This document shows positions 15,341 to 22,758 of a DNA stretch of 64,000 nt, piece after piece (the stretch's first letter is position 1; each line of letters opens with the position of its first letter). The notes below the pieces were generated by a model that had not been told where the DNA came from, ran no database searches, and saw only the letters and a list, made by a program, of their open reading frames with translations. The stretch lies in the NCBI RefSeq assembly GCF_026965555.1, contig NZ_CP114040.1, positions 5,952,001 through 6,016,000 of the forward strand. Reading direction: 5' to 3'. A program made the translations under genes and the position numbers. Source of the stretch: Nannocystis punicea (GTDB lineage Bacteria > Myxococcota_A > Polyangia > Nannocystales > Nannocystaceae).

Positions 15341-16036
15341 CTACGTCTCTTCGGCCCCGTCGCCCGCGTCCGGCTCTGAATCCGCCCGCAGTCGTCGCGC
15401 CAGCGCCTCGGCCAGCCCGCCGTCGGTAAAACCGAGCCCGCTGGTCGCGCTGGTCACCAGCACTTGCCCGCGGGGCAGCTGCAACGCCCGCGCGATCCCG
15501 GCGGTCACCAGCCCGCGCTCGCTCTTGCTGAGCTTGTCCGCCTTCGTCACCGCCACCACCGTCCACAGCGCGCGGTCGGCCATGAATTCGAGCAGCGCGT
15601 GGTCGTACTCGCTGACCTCGCGGCGGGCGTCGATCAGCAGCACCAGGCCCTTGAGCGCCTCGCGCTTGCGCAGGTAGCCCTCGATCATCGGCCCGAACGA
15701 CGCGCGCACCGCGTGGGGCGCGGCCGCGTAGCCGTAGCCGGGCAAGTCGACCCAGCGCAGCGCCAGGTCGCCGTGGCGCGGGTGGCGGAGCGTCGTGCGG
15801 AAGAAGTTGAGCAGCTGTGTGCGTCCCGGCGTCGAGCTGACACGGGCGAGCGCGCGTTGGCCCGCGAACGCGTTGAGCAGGCTGGACTTGCCCACGTTCG
15901 AGCGGCCGGTGACGGCGATCTCGGGCAGATCCCCGGGAGGTGCGGCCCCCAACTTGTCGGCGCTGCGCTCGAACGTCGCCGACGTCACGCGCCAGCCGCC
16001 TGTGCTGCTCTTCTCGGGTTTGGACGGCTCGGCCAT
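15341..16036 (-). CDS. engB: ribosome-biogenesis GTP-binding protein EngB/YsxC/YihA
   Basis: A 231-residue TRAFAC GTPase that helps large-subunit assembly. GTP motifs: G1 GRSNVGKSS (44-52), G2 region SSTPGRTQ, G3 DLPGYG (97-102) and G4 TKADK, all matching the EngB family (DLPGYGYA is characteristic). The C-terminal tail is acidic. It is divergent from coaE with a 47-bp gap, and convergent with the repeat array after the anti-sigma gene. Confidence 0.95.
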   Translation of the reverse strand: MAEPSKPEKSSTGGWRVTSATFERSADKLGAAPPGDLPEIAVTGRSNVGKSSLLNAFAGQRALARVSSTPGRTQLLNFFRTTLRHPRHGDLALRWVDLPGYGYAAAPHAVRASFGPMIEGYLRKREALKGLVLLIDARREVSEYDHALLEFMADRALWTVVAVTKADKLSKSERGLVTAGIARALQLPRGQVLVTSATSGLGFTDGGLAEALARRLRADSEPDAGDGAEET

Positions 16037-16046
16037 GGGCGCGGAC

Positions 16047-16052
16047 TATACT
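16047..16052 (+). promoter_or_regulatory. possible -10 element TATACT between engB and coaE
   Basis: TATACT is followed by an AT run in the 47-bp divergent gap. It is 31 bases before the coaE ATG and 10 bases from the engB ATG on the other side (as AGTATA). A plausible -35 was not found at 16-18 bp spacing. Confidence 0.3.
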
Positions 16053-16069
16053 AAAATCGAGCCGCCACC

Positions 16070-16075
16070 TAAGCT
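16070..16075 (+). promoter_or_regulatory. -10-like hexamer TAAGCT upstream of coaE
   Basis: TAAGCT lies 8 bases before the coaE ATG (16084), matching the leaderless-type pattern seen at purB and many other genes in this window. It competes with the TATACT at 16047 as the functional element. Confidence 0.35.
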
Positions 16076-16083
16076 CCGAGGTC

Positions 16084-16806
16084 ATGGACGTCTACGGCCT
16101 CACCGGCGGGATCGGCAGCGGCAAGTCCGCCGCCGCCGAGATCTTCGAGGACTGCGGGATCCCGGTCGTCTCGGCCGACGAGCTGTCCCGCGTGGTCGTC
16201 ACCCCCGGGAGCGAGGGTCTCGGGGCCGTCGTCGCCGCCTTCGGCGACGGCGTGCTCGACGACAGCGGCGAGCTCAACCGGCGCAAGCTCGGGGCCGTCG
16301 TCTTCAAGGATCCCGCCCTGCGGCAGAAGCTCGAGTCGATCCTGCACCCGCGGATCCGCGAGCGCTTCCAGGACGTCCTCGCCACCCTCTCGGCCACCGG
16401 CCACAAGCTGGTCGTCTACGAGGTCCCGCTGCTGTTCGAGACCGGCCTCGACAAGCAGGTCAAGGCAGTGATCCTCGTCTCCGCCCCCGAGGCGCAGCGG
16501 ATCGCCCGCGTCGCCGCCCGCGACCGACTGACCGAGCCCGAGGTCCGCGCCCGCCTCGCCGCCCAGCTCGACGACGCCACCCGTCGCGCCCGCGCTCACT
16601 TCATCCTCGAGAACGACCGCGACCTCGCTCACCTCAAGCAGCAGGTCCACAACCTCCTGCCGGCCCTCCGCAACGGCGCGATCCCGCGGCCGGCGGGCGA
16701 GGCCAAGGAGGCGGCGGCTGGCCGACCGGCCGTCCCCCCGCCGCCACCGACGACGCGTCCCGCCGGCGGCGGCCCCCCGCGGCCCCCGCCGCTGCCCAAG
16801 CCCTGA
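16084..16806 (+). CDS. coaE: dephospho-CoA kinase
   Basis: A 240-residue kinase catalysing the last step of coenzyme A synthesis. P-loop GLTGGIGSGKSA is at 5-16, the CoA-binding DADE-like motif is SADELSR, and the HPRIR and VYEVPLLFE motifs are present. The last 40 residues are a Pro-rich extension (PPPPPTTRP) not normal for the family. It was started at ATG 16084, just after the divergent gap. Downstream is a chain of CATGTC hairpins. Confidence 0.94.
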   Translation: MDVYGLTGGIGSGKSAAAEIFEDCGIPVVSADELSRVVVTPGSEGLGAVVAAFGDGVLDDSGELNRRKLGAVVFKDPALRQKLESILHPRIRERFQDVLATLSATGHKLVVYEVPLLFETGLDKQVKAVILVSAPEAQRIARVAARDRLTEPEVRARLAAQLDDATRRARAHFILENDRDLAHLKQQVHNLLPALRNGAIPRPAGEAKEAAAGRPAVPPPPPTTRPAGGGPPRPPPLPKP

Positions 16807-16898
16807 GACCTGTCCGTATGAGCATGTCGCTTTCGCCATGCCCGTCGGGGCATGTCGAAGCGCACAGGCTACTTCGAGCATGTCCAGCGGGACAGGTC
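16807..16898 (+). repeat. chained TGTCC-N4-GGACA hairpins after coaE
   Basis: Starting right at the coaE stop there are about six CATGTC/CATGCC/CCTGTCC arms spaced 14-15 bases, with complementary arms (for example CATGCCC-GTCG-GGGCATG and the perfect TGTCC-AGCG-GGACA at 16881-16894). Neighbouring hairpins share arms, so alternative foldings exist. It is probably a 3'-end element of coaE. Confidence 0.8.
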
Positions 16899-16943
16899 GG
16901 CTCGCGCCGCTCGTCCGCCGCGAACGCCTCGTCCCCCTCGTGG

Positions 16944-16949
16944 TATAGC
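16944..16949 (+). promoter_or_regulatory. -10-like hexamer TATAGC before the CoA-enzyme gene
   Basis: TATAGC ends 8 bases before the ATG at 16958, with no Shine-Dalgarno sequence between them. This is the leaderless-type arrangement. Confidence 0.4.
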
Positions 16950-16957
16950 CTGCGGCG

Positions 16958-18058
16958 ATGACGAACGACTCTCTCCCCCTCGCCGGCACGGTGGTCGTCG
17001 ACGTCTCGCGGATGTTGCCGGGAGCCGTGCTCGCGCGCTGCCTGCTCGACCTCGGCGCGCGCGTGATCAAGATCGAAGATCCGGCCGTGGGCGACCTCAT
17101 GCGTCACGCCCCGCCCTTGATCGACGGCGTCGGCGCCGGCTTCATCGCCTTCTTCCGCGGGGCCGAGTCGGTCGGCCTCGACCTGCGCACCCCGGCCGGC
17201 GCGGCCGCCCTGCGCGAGCTGGCCGCCGGCGCCGACGTCCTGATCGAGAGCTTCCGCCCCGGCACCATGGCCCGCTTCGGCCTGCCCGAGGCCGAGCTCC
17301 TGGCCGAGAACCCCCGCCTCGTGCTCTGCTCGTTACCTGGCTTTTCGGTCAGCTCCGCCGTCGGCCACGACCTCAACTTCACCGGCCTCACCGGCCTCCT
17401 GCGGGCGCTGCGGAGCGAGGGCATCGTCGGCCTCCAGCTCGCCGACGTCACCAGCGGCCTGCTCGCCTGCAGCAGCGTCCTCGCGGCCCTGCTGCGACGG
17501 GCCCGCACCGGTCAGGGCGGCCTCGTGCAGCAGCCGCTCCTCTCGGGCCCGTTGCCGTTCGTCACCTGGGCCTGGGCCGAGCGCGCGGGCGGCGGCGGCG
17601 GCATGTCGGAGGCCGTGCTGGGCGGCCGGGCCCCGGCCTACCGCGCCTACCGGTGCGCCGACGGCCGCGAGCTCTCGGTCGGCTGTCTCGAGCCCAAGTT
17701 CTGGTTCGCCTTCGCCCAGGTCGTCGGCCGCCCCGACCTCGCCGGCCTCGGCCTCGACACCGGCCCCGCGGGCCAGGAGGCCGCCGCGGCGATGGAGCAG
17801 CACCTCGCCGGTCACCCGCGCGACCACTGGCTGGCCCTGCTCGCCCCTCACGACCTCCCGGTCTGGCCGGTCCACGACCTCGACGCTGCTCCGCACGAGC
17901 CGCGCCTCGTCGACCTCACCGAGGCCACGCCCACCCCCGCCGGCTCGTTCCGCGGCGTCGGCCCCTACTTCCCCTCGCTCGGCCGCACCCCCGAGCGCAG
18001 CGCGCCCGCCCTCGGCGAGCACACCGACGCCGTCCTCGCCGAGTTCGCCCGCCGCTGA
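16958..18058 (+). CDS. class III CoA-transferase family protein, alpha-methylacyl-CoA racemase-like
   Basis: A 366-residue member of the CaiB/BaiF family. The motif GHDLNF with His137 followed by LADV with Asp163 parallels the His/Asp pair of alpha-methylacyl-CoA racemases (GHDINY in AMACR) rather than formyl-CoA transferase. It would epimerise 2-methyl-branched acyl-CoAs, for example in branched-lipid or sterol side-chain breakdown. The N-terminal half forms the Rossmann domain (LGARVIKIEDPAVGD). There is no obvious operon partner: a hairpin chain lies before it and a 75-bp gap follows. Confidence 0.85.
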   Translation: MTNDSLPLAGTVVVDVSRMLPGAVLARCLLDLGARVIKIEDPAVGDLMRHAPPLIDGVGAGFIAFFRGAESVGLDLRTPAGAAALRELAAGADVLIESFRPGTMARFGLPEAELLAENPRLVLCSLPGFSVSSAVGHDLNFTGLTGLLRALRSEGIVGLQLADVTSGLLACSSVLAALLRRARTGQGGLVQQPLLSGPLPFVTWAWAERAGGGGGMSEAVLGGRAPAYRAYRCADGRELSVGCLEPKFWFAFAQVVGRPDLAGLGLDTGPAGQEAAAAMEQHLAGHPRDHWLALLAPHDLPVWPVHDLDAAPHEPRLVDLTEATPTPAGSFRGVGPYFPSLGRTPERSAPALGEHTDAVLAEFARR

Positions 18059-18118
18059 CCTGGCCCCGAGGACATACACGCGCGAACTGGCGACCCGTCG
18101 ACCGGCGAGGCCCCGTGC

Positions 18119-18124
18119 TATCGT
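18119..18124 (+). promoter_or_regulatory. -10-like hexamer TATCGT before the first nucleotidyltransferase
   Basis: TATCGT lies 9 bases before the ATG at 18134 and follows the TANNNT-spacer-start rule. No ribosome binding site is visible in the spacer. Confidence 0.35.
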
Positions 18125-18133
18125 CGCCGCGCC

Positions 18134-19075
18134 ATGGCCGACAGCCTGCTCCTCTACGAGACCGTCCACGGCTCGCAAGCCTACGGCCTGCAGACGCCCA
18201 CCTCCGACGTCGACCTCAAGGGCATCCTCGTCGGCCCTGCGGCCTGGTACCACGGCTTCATCGGCGGCCCCGAGCAGCTCGAGCTCTCGGCCGACCACGT
18301 GCGCTACGAGATCCGCAAGTACTTCCGCCTGGCCGCCGCCGCCAACCCCACGGTGCTCGAGCTGCTGTGGACCCCGCCGGACTGCCACACCGTCTGCACC
18401 CCCCTGGGCGAGCGCCTGCTGGCCGAGCGCGACAAGTTCCTGTCGCTGCGGGTCAAGGACAGCTTCTCCGGCTACGCCATGAGCCAGCTCGGGCGGATCA
18501 AGACCCACCGCAAGTGGGTCATGCACCCGCCCGACCACGAGCCCACCCGCGCCGAGTTCGACCTGCCGGAGACGCGCCTGATCTCGCGCGACCAGATGGG
18601 CGCCGTCGAGGCCATGTTGAACGACGGCCGCATGGCCGAGGGCGACCTCACCACCAACTTCCTCGGCGTCCTCGACCGCGAGCGCCGCTACAAGGCCGCG
18701 CGCAAGGAGTGGGAGGCCTACCAGAGCTGGCTCAAGACGCGGAACCCCAAGCGCAGCGCGCTCGAGGCCGAGTTCGGCTACGACACCAAGCACGGCATGC
18801 ACCTGATCCGCCTCCTGCGCATGGGCGCCGAGATCGTCGAGACCGGCACCCTCAAGGTCCGCCGCGACGACCGCGACGAGCTGCTGGCGATCCGCGGCGG
18901 CGCCTGGAGCTACGAGCGCCTGATGGAGGCCGCCGACGACCTGCACCAGCGCACCCAGGCGGCGGTCGCCGGCTCGCCGCTGCCGCCCGCGCCCGACGAG
19001 GCCGGCCTCGACGCCCTGTGCGCCGACCTCGTCGGCCGCGCCCTCATGGCTCCGCGGGCCGCCCGCGCGACCTGA
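18134..19075 (+). CDS. RlaP-like predicted nucleotidyltransferase (first of two)
   Basis: A 313-residue member of the DNA polymerase beta-type nucleotidyltransferase superfamily (COG3541/RlaP type). The active-site motif is GSQAYGLQTPTSDVDLKG (about 13-30), with the DxD pair for metal. A helical C-terminal region includes RKYFRLAAAANPTVLELLW. RlaP relatives are sometimes linked to RNA ligases and are thought to act in nucleic-acid repair or modification, but the substrate is unknown. It is followed 48 bases later by a divergent paralogue. It ends before a hairpin chain that overlaps the next ribosome binding site. Confidence 0.8.
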   Translation: MADSLLLYETVHGSQAYGLQTPTSDVDLKGILVGPAAWYHGFIGGPEQLELSADHVRYEIRKYFRLAAAANPTVLELLWTPPDCHTVCTPLGERLLAERDKFLSLRVKDSFSGYAMSQLGRIKTHRKWVMHPPDHEPTRAEFDLPETRLISRDQMGAVEAMLNDGRMAEGDLTTNFLGVLDRERRYKAARKEWEAYQSWLKTRNPKRSALEAEFGYDTKHGMHLIRLLRMGAEIVETGTLKVRRDDRDELLAIRGGAWSYERLMEAADDLHQRTQAAVAGSPLPPAPDEAGLDALCADLVGRALMAPRAARAT

Positions 19076-19085
19076 CATCTTCCCC

Positions 19086-19123
19086 AAAGGACATGCTCTT
19101 TCGCACATGTCCTGGAGGCCATC
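19086..19123 (+). repeat. CATG hairpin chain overlapping the RBS of the second nucleotidyltransferase
   Basis: CATGCTC-N4-GCACATG and CATGTCC-TGGA-GGCCAT follow one another. The second hairpin includes GGAGG at 19114-19118, the likely Shine-Dalgarno sequence of the ATG at 19124 (spacing 5). Folding would therefore hide the ribosome binding site. Confidence 0.65.
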
Positions 19124-19912
19124 ATGACCGTCGACCTGCCGCCCAACGCCCTGCCCGACCTCGAGCTCGGGCGCCGCTTCATCCTCACCTGCGCCGTGCC
19201 GGGCGACGTGTTCCAGTGCGGCGTCACCGGCAGCCACGACTACGGCTTCAGCTCGCCCGACAGCGACCTCGACCTCAAGGGCGTGTTCGTCGCCCCGACC
19301 CGCGCGCTGCTCGGCCTGCACCGGCCCGGCGACGCGGTCGAGCGGCTCACCGAGTTCGAGGGCCTCGAGTGCGACCTCAGCCTCACCGAGGTCGGCCGGG
19401 CTCTGGCGCTGCTGCTGGCCGGCAACGGCAACATGATCGAGCGGCTGCTCTCCCCGTTTCAGCTGTACGAGTCGCCGGAGATCGAGGAGCTGCAGGCGCT
19501 GGCGCGCGGGGCCGCGTCGCGCCGGTTCATCCGCCACTACCAGGGCTTCTTCCGCGGCATGTGTCGCGAGCACGAGCGCGAGCCGGTGCCGCGCGCCAAG
19601 AGTCTGCTCTACGCCTACCGCGTCGCGCTCACCGGCGTGCACCTGCTCCGCACCGGCGAGCTCGAGGCCGATCTGCGCCGCCTCGCCCCGCTGTACGGCT
19701 ACGACGACGCGCTCTCGCTGATCCGGATCAAGGTCGAGGGCGCCGAAAAGGGCGCGGTATCCCAGGAAATCGACGCCCTTCACCGCGCCGCCTGGCCCAG
19801 GCTCGAGGCCGACCTCCAGGCGGCCCTGGAGCACAGCCCGCTGCCGGCCGATCCCCCGAACGAGGTCGCGTGCGAGGCGTGGTTGGTCGAACTGCGGCGT
19901 CGACGCCTGTGA
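19124..19912 (+). CDS. RlaP-like predicted nucleotidyltransferase (second of two)
   Basis: A 262-residue paralogue of the preceding gene with the same active-site motif GSHDYGFSSPDSDLDLKG (about 36-53). It lacks part of the middle region of its neighbour and diverges strongly outside the motif, so the pair is not a recent duplication. LLAGNGNMIERLLSPF matches the family helix that follows the catalytic core. A clear Shine-Dalgarno GGAGG supports ATG 19124. Two such enzymes side by side suggest a heteromeric or two-step nucleotidyl transfer. Function is unknown. Confidence 0.78.
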   Translation: MTVDLPPNALPDLELGRRFILTCAVPGDVFQCGVTGSHDYGFSSPDSDLDLKGVFVAPTRALLGLHRPGDAVERLTEFEGLECDLSLTEVGRALALLLAGNGNMIERLLSPFQLYESPEIEELQALARGAASRRFIRHYQGFFRGMCREHEREPVPRAKSLLYAYRVALTGVHLLRTGELEADLRRLAPLYGYDDALSLIRIKVEGAEKGAVSQEIDALHRAAWPRLEADLQAALEHSPLPADPPNEVACEAWLVELRRRRL

Positions 19913-20135
19913 AGTCGCGGCGCCCTGCGGCCGCTCCCGAGCCCGCTCGCCGCTCGCCCCGCGGACCGTCGCGCCCGCGAGCTCCGCAGCGACCTCGAAT
20001 CAGCCTCGTCGGGCTCGCTCGCTGGCCTCCGGGGTCTGCTTGCCCGCACTTGCGCTCCGCCGCGTCGAGACCTCGGGTCGGCTCCGCGCCGCCGCACGCC
20101 CGCCCCCCGGACTCTGCTACAACAGCTTCACCGCC

Positions 20136-21200
20136 GTGGCTCACATCGTCCTCGACAGCTGTGCAGGTCGCGACGGCGGGCGCGAGGCGCTCGAGGCCGC
20201 CGCGATCGCCAGCCTGCAGCTCGATCACCAGATCACCGTCGTCGGCGACGAGTCCGACATCACGGCCGCGCTGCAGAAGATCGCCCACGACGCCGAGCGC
20301 CTGCGCGTCGCCCACGCCCGCGATCGCTGCGAGCCCGACATGGACGCCGCCGAGGTGCTGCGCCAGGCCCCGCGCAACAGCGTGGTCGTCGGCCTCGAGA
20401 TCGCCGCCCGCGACCCGAGCGCGGTGTTCGTGTCGGCCGGCGCCCCGGGCCTCGTCGTCGCCGGCGCGCAGCAGATCCTGGGCCGGATCCCCGGCGTCCC
20501 CAACGCCGCGCTGGCGGCCGTCTACCCGACGCTGCGACCGCACGGCCCGGTGTCCGACCTGTTCGCGCTGCTGCTCGACGTCGGCGCGACCGTCGAGTGC
20601 AGCGGCGACGACCTCGTCACCTTCGCCGCCATGGGCGCGGCCTATGCCGGCAAGATCTCGCGCATCGATCGCCCGCGCGTGGCGCTGCTGTGCAACGGCC
20701 ACGGCATCTCCAACGCGCCCGCCCGCGCCCGCGAGGCCCATCGCCGCCTGCTCGCGGCCAAGCCGGCCTTCGAGTACGTCGGCTGCATCCGCGCCGACAG
20801 CGTCACCTCGGGCGACGCCGACGTCATCGTCACCGACGGCTTCTCCGGCGACGTCCTGCTGCGCACGCTCGAGGGCGTGGCGGCCACCGGCGAGAGCCTG
20901 CTGCGCCGCGCGGCCGAGAAGTTCCAGTGGCGCGTCGGGGTGCAGATGCTGAGCGACGGCATCTCGGCGATCCGCGAGTTCACCGACTGGGAGAACTACG
21001 GCGGCGCGCCCCTGCTCGGCTTCGATCGCGCCGTGATGGTGACCCAGGCCGACTCCGGCCGGCGCGCCTTCCTCAACGCGATCCGCCTCGGCGCCAAGAT
21101 CGATCGCCTGCAAGTCATCGCGGGCATCAGCGCCGGCGTGGCCGAGTTCCACGGCCTCGGCGCGCCGCCGGCGAGCCCGCCCGATCCGGAGGCGCCATGA
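20136..21200 (+). CDS. plsX: phosphate acyltransferase PlsX
   Basis: A 354-residue enzyme that converts acyl-ACP to acyl-phosphate for phosphatidic acid synthesis. Family motifs include HIVLDSCAGRDGG at the N-terminus (usually ALDAMGGDxGP), GDLVTFA-like and VTDGFSGDVLLRTLEG. The start is GTG 20136, preceded 12 bases earlier by CTACAAC. The N-terminal signature is weaker than usual (DSCAGRDGG). Its stop overlaps the ATG of an App1-like phosphatase, which places making and removing phosphatidate in one operon. The 223-bp gap before it shows nothing else. Confidence 0.88.
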   Translation: MAHIVLDSCAGRDGGREALEAAAIASLQLDHQITVVGDESDITAALQKIAHDAERLRVAHARDRCEPDMDAAEVLRQAPRNSVVVGLEIAARDPSAVFVSAGAPGLVVAGAQQILGRIPGVPNAALAAVYPTLRPHGPVSDLFALLLDVGATVECSGDDLVTFAAMGAAYAGKISRIDRPRVALLCNGHGISNAPARAREAHRRLLAAKPAFEYVGCIRADSVTSGDADVIVTDGFSGDVLLRTLEGVAATGESLLRRAAEKFQWRVGVQMLSDGISAIREFTDWENYGGAPLLGFDRAVMVTQADSGRRAFLNAIRLGAKIDRLQVIAGISAGVAEFHGLGAPPASPPDPEAP

Positions 21201-22288
21201 CGTCCGATCCCGCCGACCCGTCCGAGCCCACCAGTCCCGAAGGACAGGCGCTGCAGCCGCGCCGCTTCATGCATCTGCGCTGGGACCTCGACAAGACCTA
21301 CCTGCGTACCGAGTTCGACACGGTCAAGGACCTGATCAAGACGTTCCGCCAGAAGGCCGAGGACAAGGTCGCGGTGGCCGGCGCCAGCGCCCTCCTGCGC
21401 GCGCTGCTCGACCCGCGCGAGCGCAGCCACCGGCGCGTGACGTTCATCAGCGGCTCGCCCCGCCAGATGCGCAAGGTCCTCACCGCCAAGCTCGCGCTCG
21501 ACGGCGTCGAGCCCGACATGTTCATCCTCAAGCCCAACCTCGAGAACCTGCTGCGCGGCCGCTTCCGGGCCATCCGCGGCCAGGTGGGCTACAAGCTCAA
21601 GGCGCTGCTGCTCAGCCACATGGCCGCGGAGCACGTCGACGAGTACCTGTTCGGCGACGACGCGGAGCAGGACGCGTTCATCTACAGCGTCTACGCCGAC
21701 ATCCTCGCCGGCCGCGTCGACGCGGTCGCGCTCGCGGCGATCCTCAGCACCTGCAAGGTCTACCGCGGCGACGTCGACGAGATCATGGCGTACCACCGCC
21801 AGCTGTTCGGCTCCGGCGAGGTGGTCCGCAGGATCTTCATCCACCTCGAGCGCCGCTCCCCCCTCGACCGCTTCGCGGCCTACGGCGCCCGCGTGGTGGC
21901 CATCTACAACTACTTCCAGGGCGCTGCAGTGCTGTTCGAGGCCGGGGCGCTCGAGCCCCGCGGACTGCTGGCAGTCACCGAGGCGATGGAGTCCGACGGC
22001 TACACGCCCGAACGCCTGGCGAACTCGCTGCAAGACCTGATGCGCCGCGGAGTGCTCCACTTCGCTACGATCGAGAGGATGTCGCGCGAGCTGGCGGCCG
22101 CCGAGTCGACGATGGGCCGACCGGTGCCGCGCTTCCTGCACGCGTTCGAGGACGCGATCGGGTCGCTCGAGAACTTGCAGCGGCCGGGGCCCCGCTGGGA
22201 GTCCGAGATCAACTACCTCGGCATCTACCACGAGGCCCGCTTCCGCCGGCAGCAGCACCGCTTCCTCGGCATCCGCCTGCTCGACTAG
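21197..22288 (+). CDS. App1-like phosphatidate phosphatase (HAD-type)
   Basis: A 363-residue protein with HAD-type catalytic motifs: D30-L-D32-K-T34 (nucleophile region), FISGSP (Ser of motif II, about 84-88) and FGDDAEQDAFIY (motif IV, about 151-162). This arrangement resembles the catalytic domain of App1 phosphatidate phosphatase. The C-terminal 150 residues are helical and unassigned. The ATG overlaps the plsX stop (ATGA). Given that context, dephosphorylation of phosphatidate or a related lipid is the best guess, but the substrate is not shown by sequence. Confidence 0.72.
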   Translation: MTSDPADPSEPTSPEGQALQPRRFMHLRWDLDKTYLRTEFDTVKDLIKTFRQKAEDKVAVAGASALLRALLDPRERSHRRVTFISGSPRQMRKVLTAKLALDGVEPDMFILKPNLENLLRGRFRAIRGQVGYKLKALLLSHMAAEHVDEYLFGDDAEQDAFIYSVYADILAGRVDAVALAAILSTCKVYRGDVDEIMAYHRQLFGSGEVVRRIFIHLERRSPLDRFAAYGARVVAIYNYFQGAAVLFEAGALEPRGLLAVTEAMESDGYTPERLANSLQDLMRRGVLHFATIERMSRELAAAESTMGRPVPRFLHAFEDAIGSLENLQRPGPRWESEINYLGIYHEARFRRQQHRFLGIRLLD

Positions 22289-22656
22289 CTTCGTGACGCG
22301 GCGCTCGTCGCAGACGTCGTGACACGGCGAGCGTCGCACCGCGCGAGCGGGTCCCGGATGAATTCGCGGCGAGGGTCGCGGGGCCGGTGTCCGGGACGCC
22401 CTGTCCCCTCAAACAGTTGCTCGGACTTCGTGACGACTGGCGCGCTTCGAGGTGGCGCTTGCCTCGTCCTGCGCAAACTCGGTGCCACGGCGTCCCGGCC
22501 CCCGTCCTTCGGGAGCTCTCTTGGTATGGAGCGGTCGGCGTACGCCGAGATCCGGGGGCCCGCTCGCGCCTGAACCTCGGCCTCGGTCCGCGACGATGCG
22601 CGCTCGCGGGCGTATCGTCACGCGCGAGGCATTACGGCGCGAGCAAGCCGCGAGGC
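22289..22656. other. gene-free convergent gap
   Basis: No convincing gene lies between the stops at 22288 and 22759. An imperfect direct repeat of about 25 bp (CGTGACGCGGCG and CGTGACACGGCG) follows the upstream stop at about 22290-22340. The rest shows no clear structure until the hairpin chain at 22657. Confidence 0.5.
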
Positions 22657-22719
22657 ATCATGGCACACAGGACATGTCTTTATAGACATTGCATATCGAA
22701 CATGTCCTTATATACATAC
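22657..22719. repeat. AT-rich CATGTCC hairpin chain between convergent genes
   Basis: Units include ATGTCT-TTAT-AGACAT (a perfect hairpin) and AACATGTCC-TTAT-ATACAT. This copy is richer in A/T than the others and therefore stands out from its surroundings. It lies between the phosphatase and the minus-strand toxin-like gene. Confidence 0.75.
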
Positions 22720-22758
22720 TAGCGCGCCCACAGCTGCCGGCGCGCCGTCGCGTTCGCG

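Noticed and set aside
16852..20952. A 1,366-codon plus-strand frame
   Set aside because: It runs out of frame through the CoA enzyme, both nucleotidyltransferases and plsX, all of which have clear family motifs.
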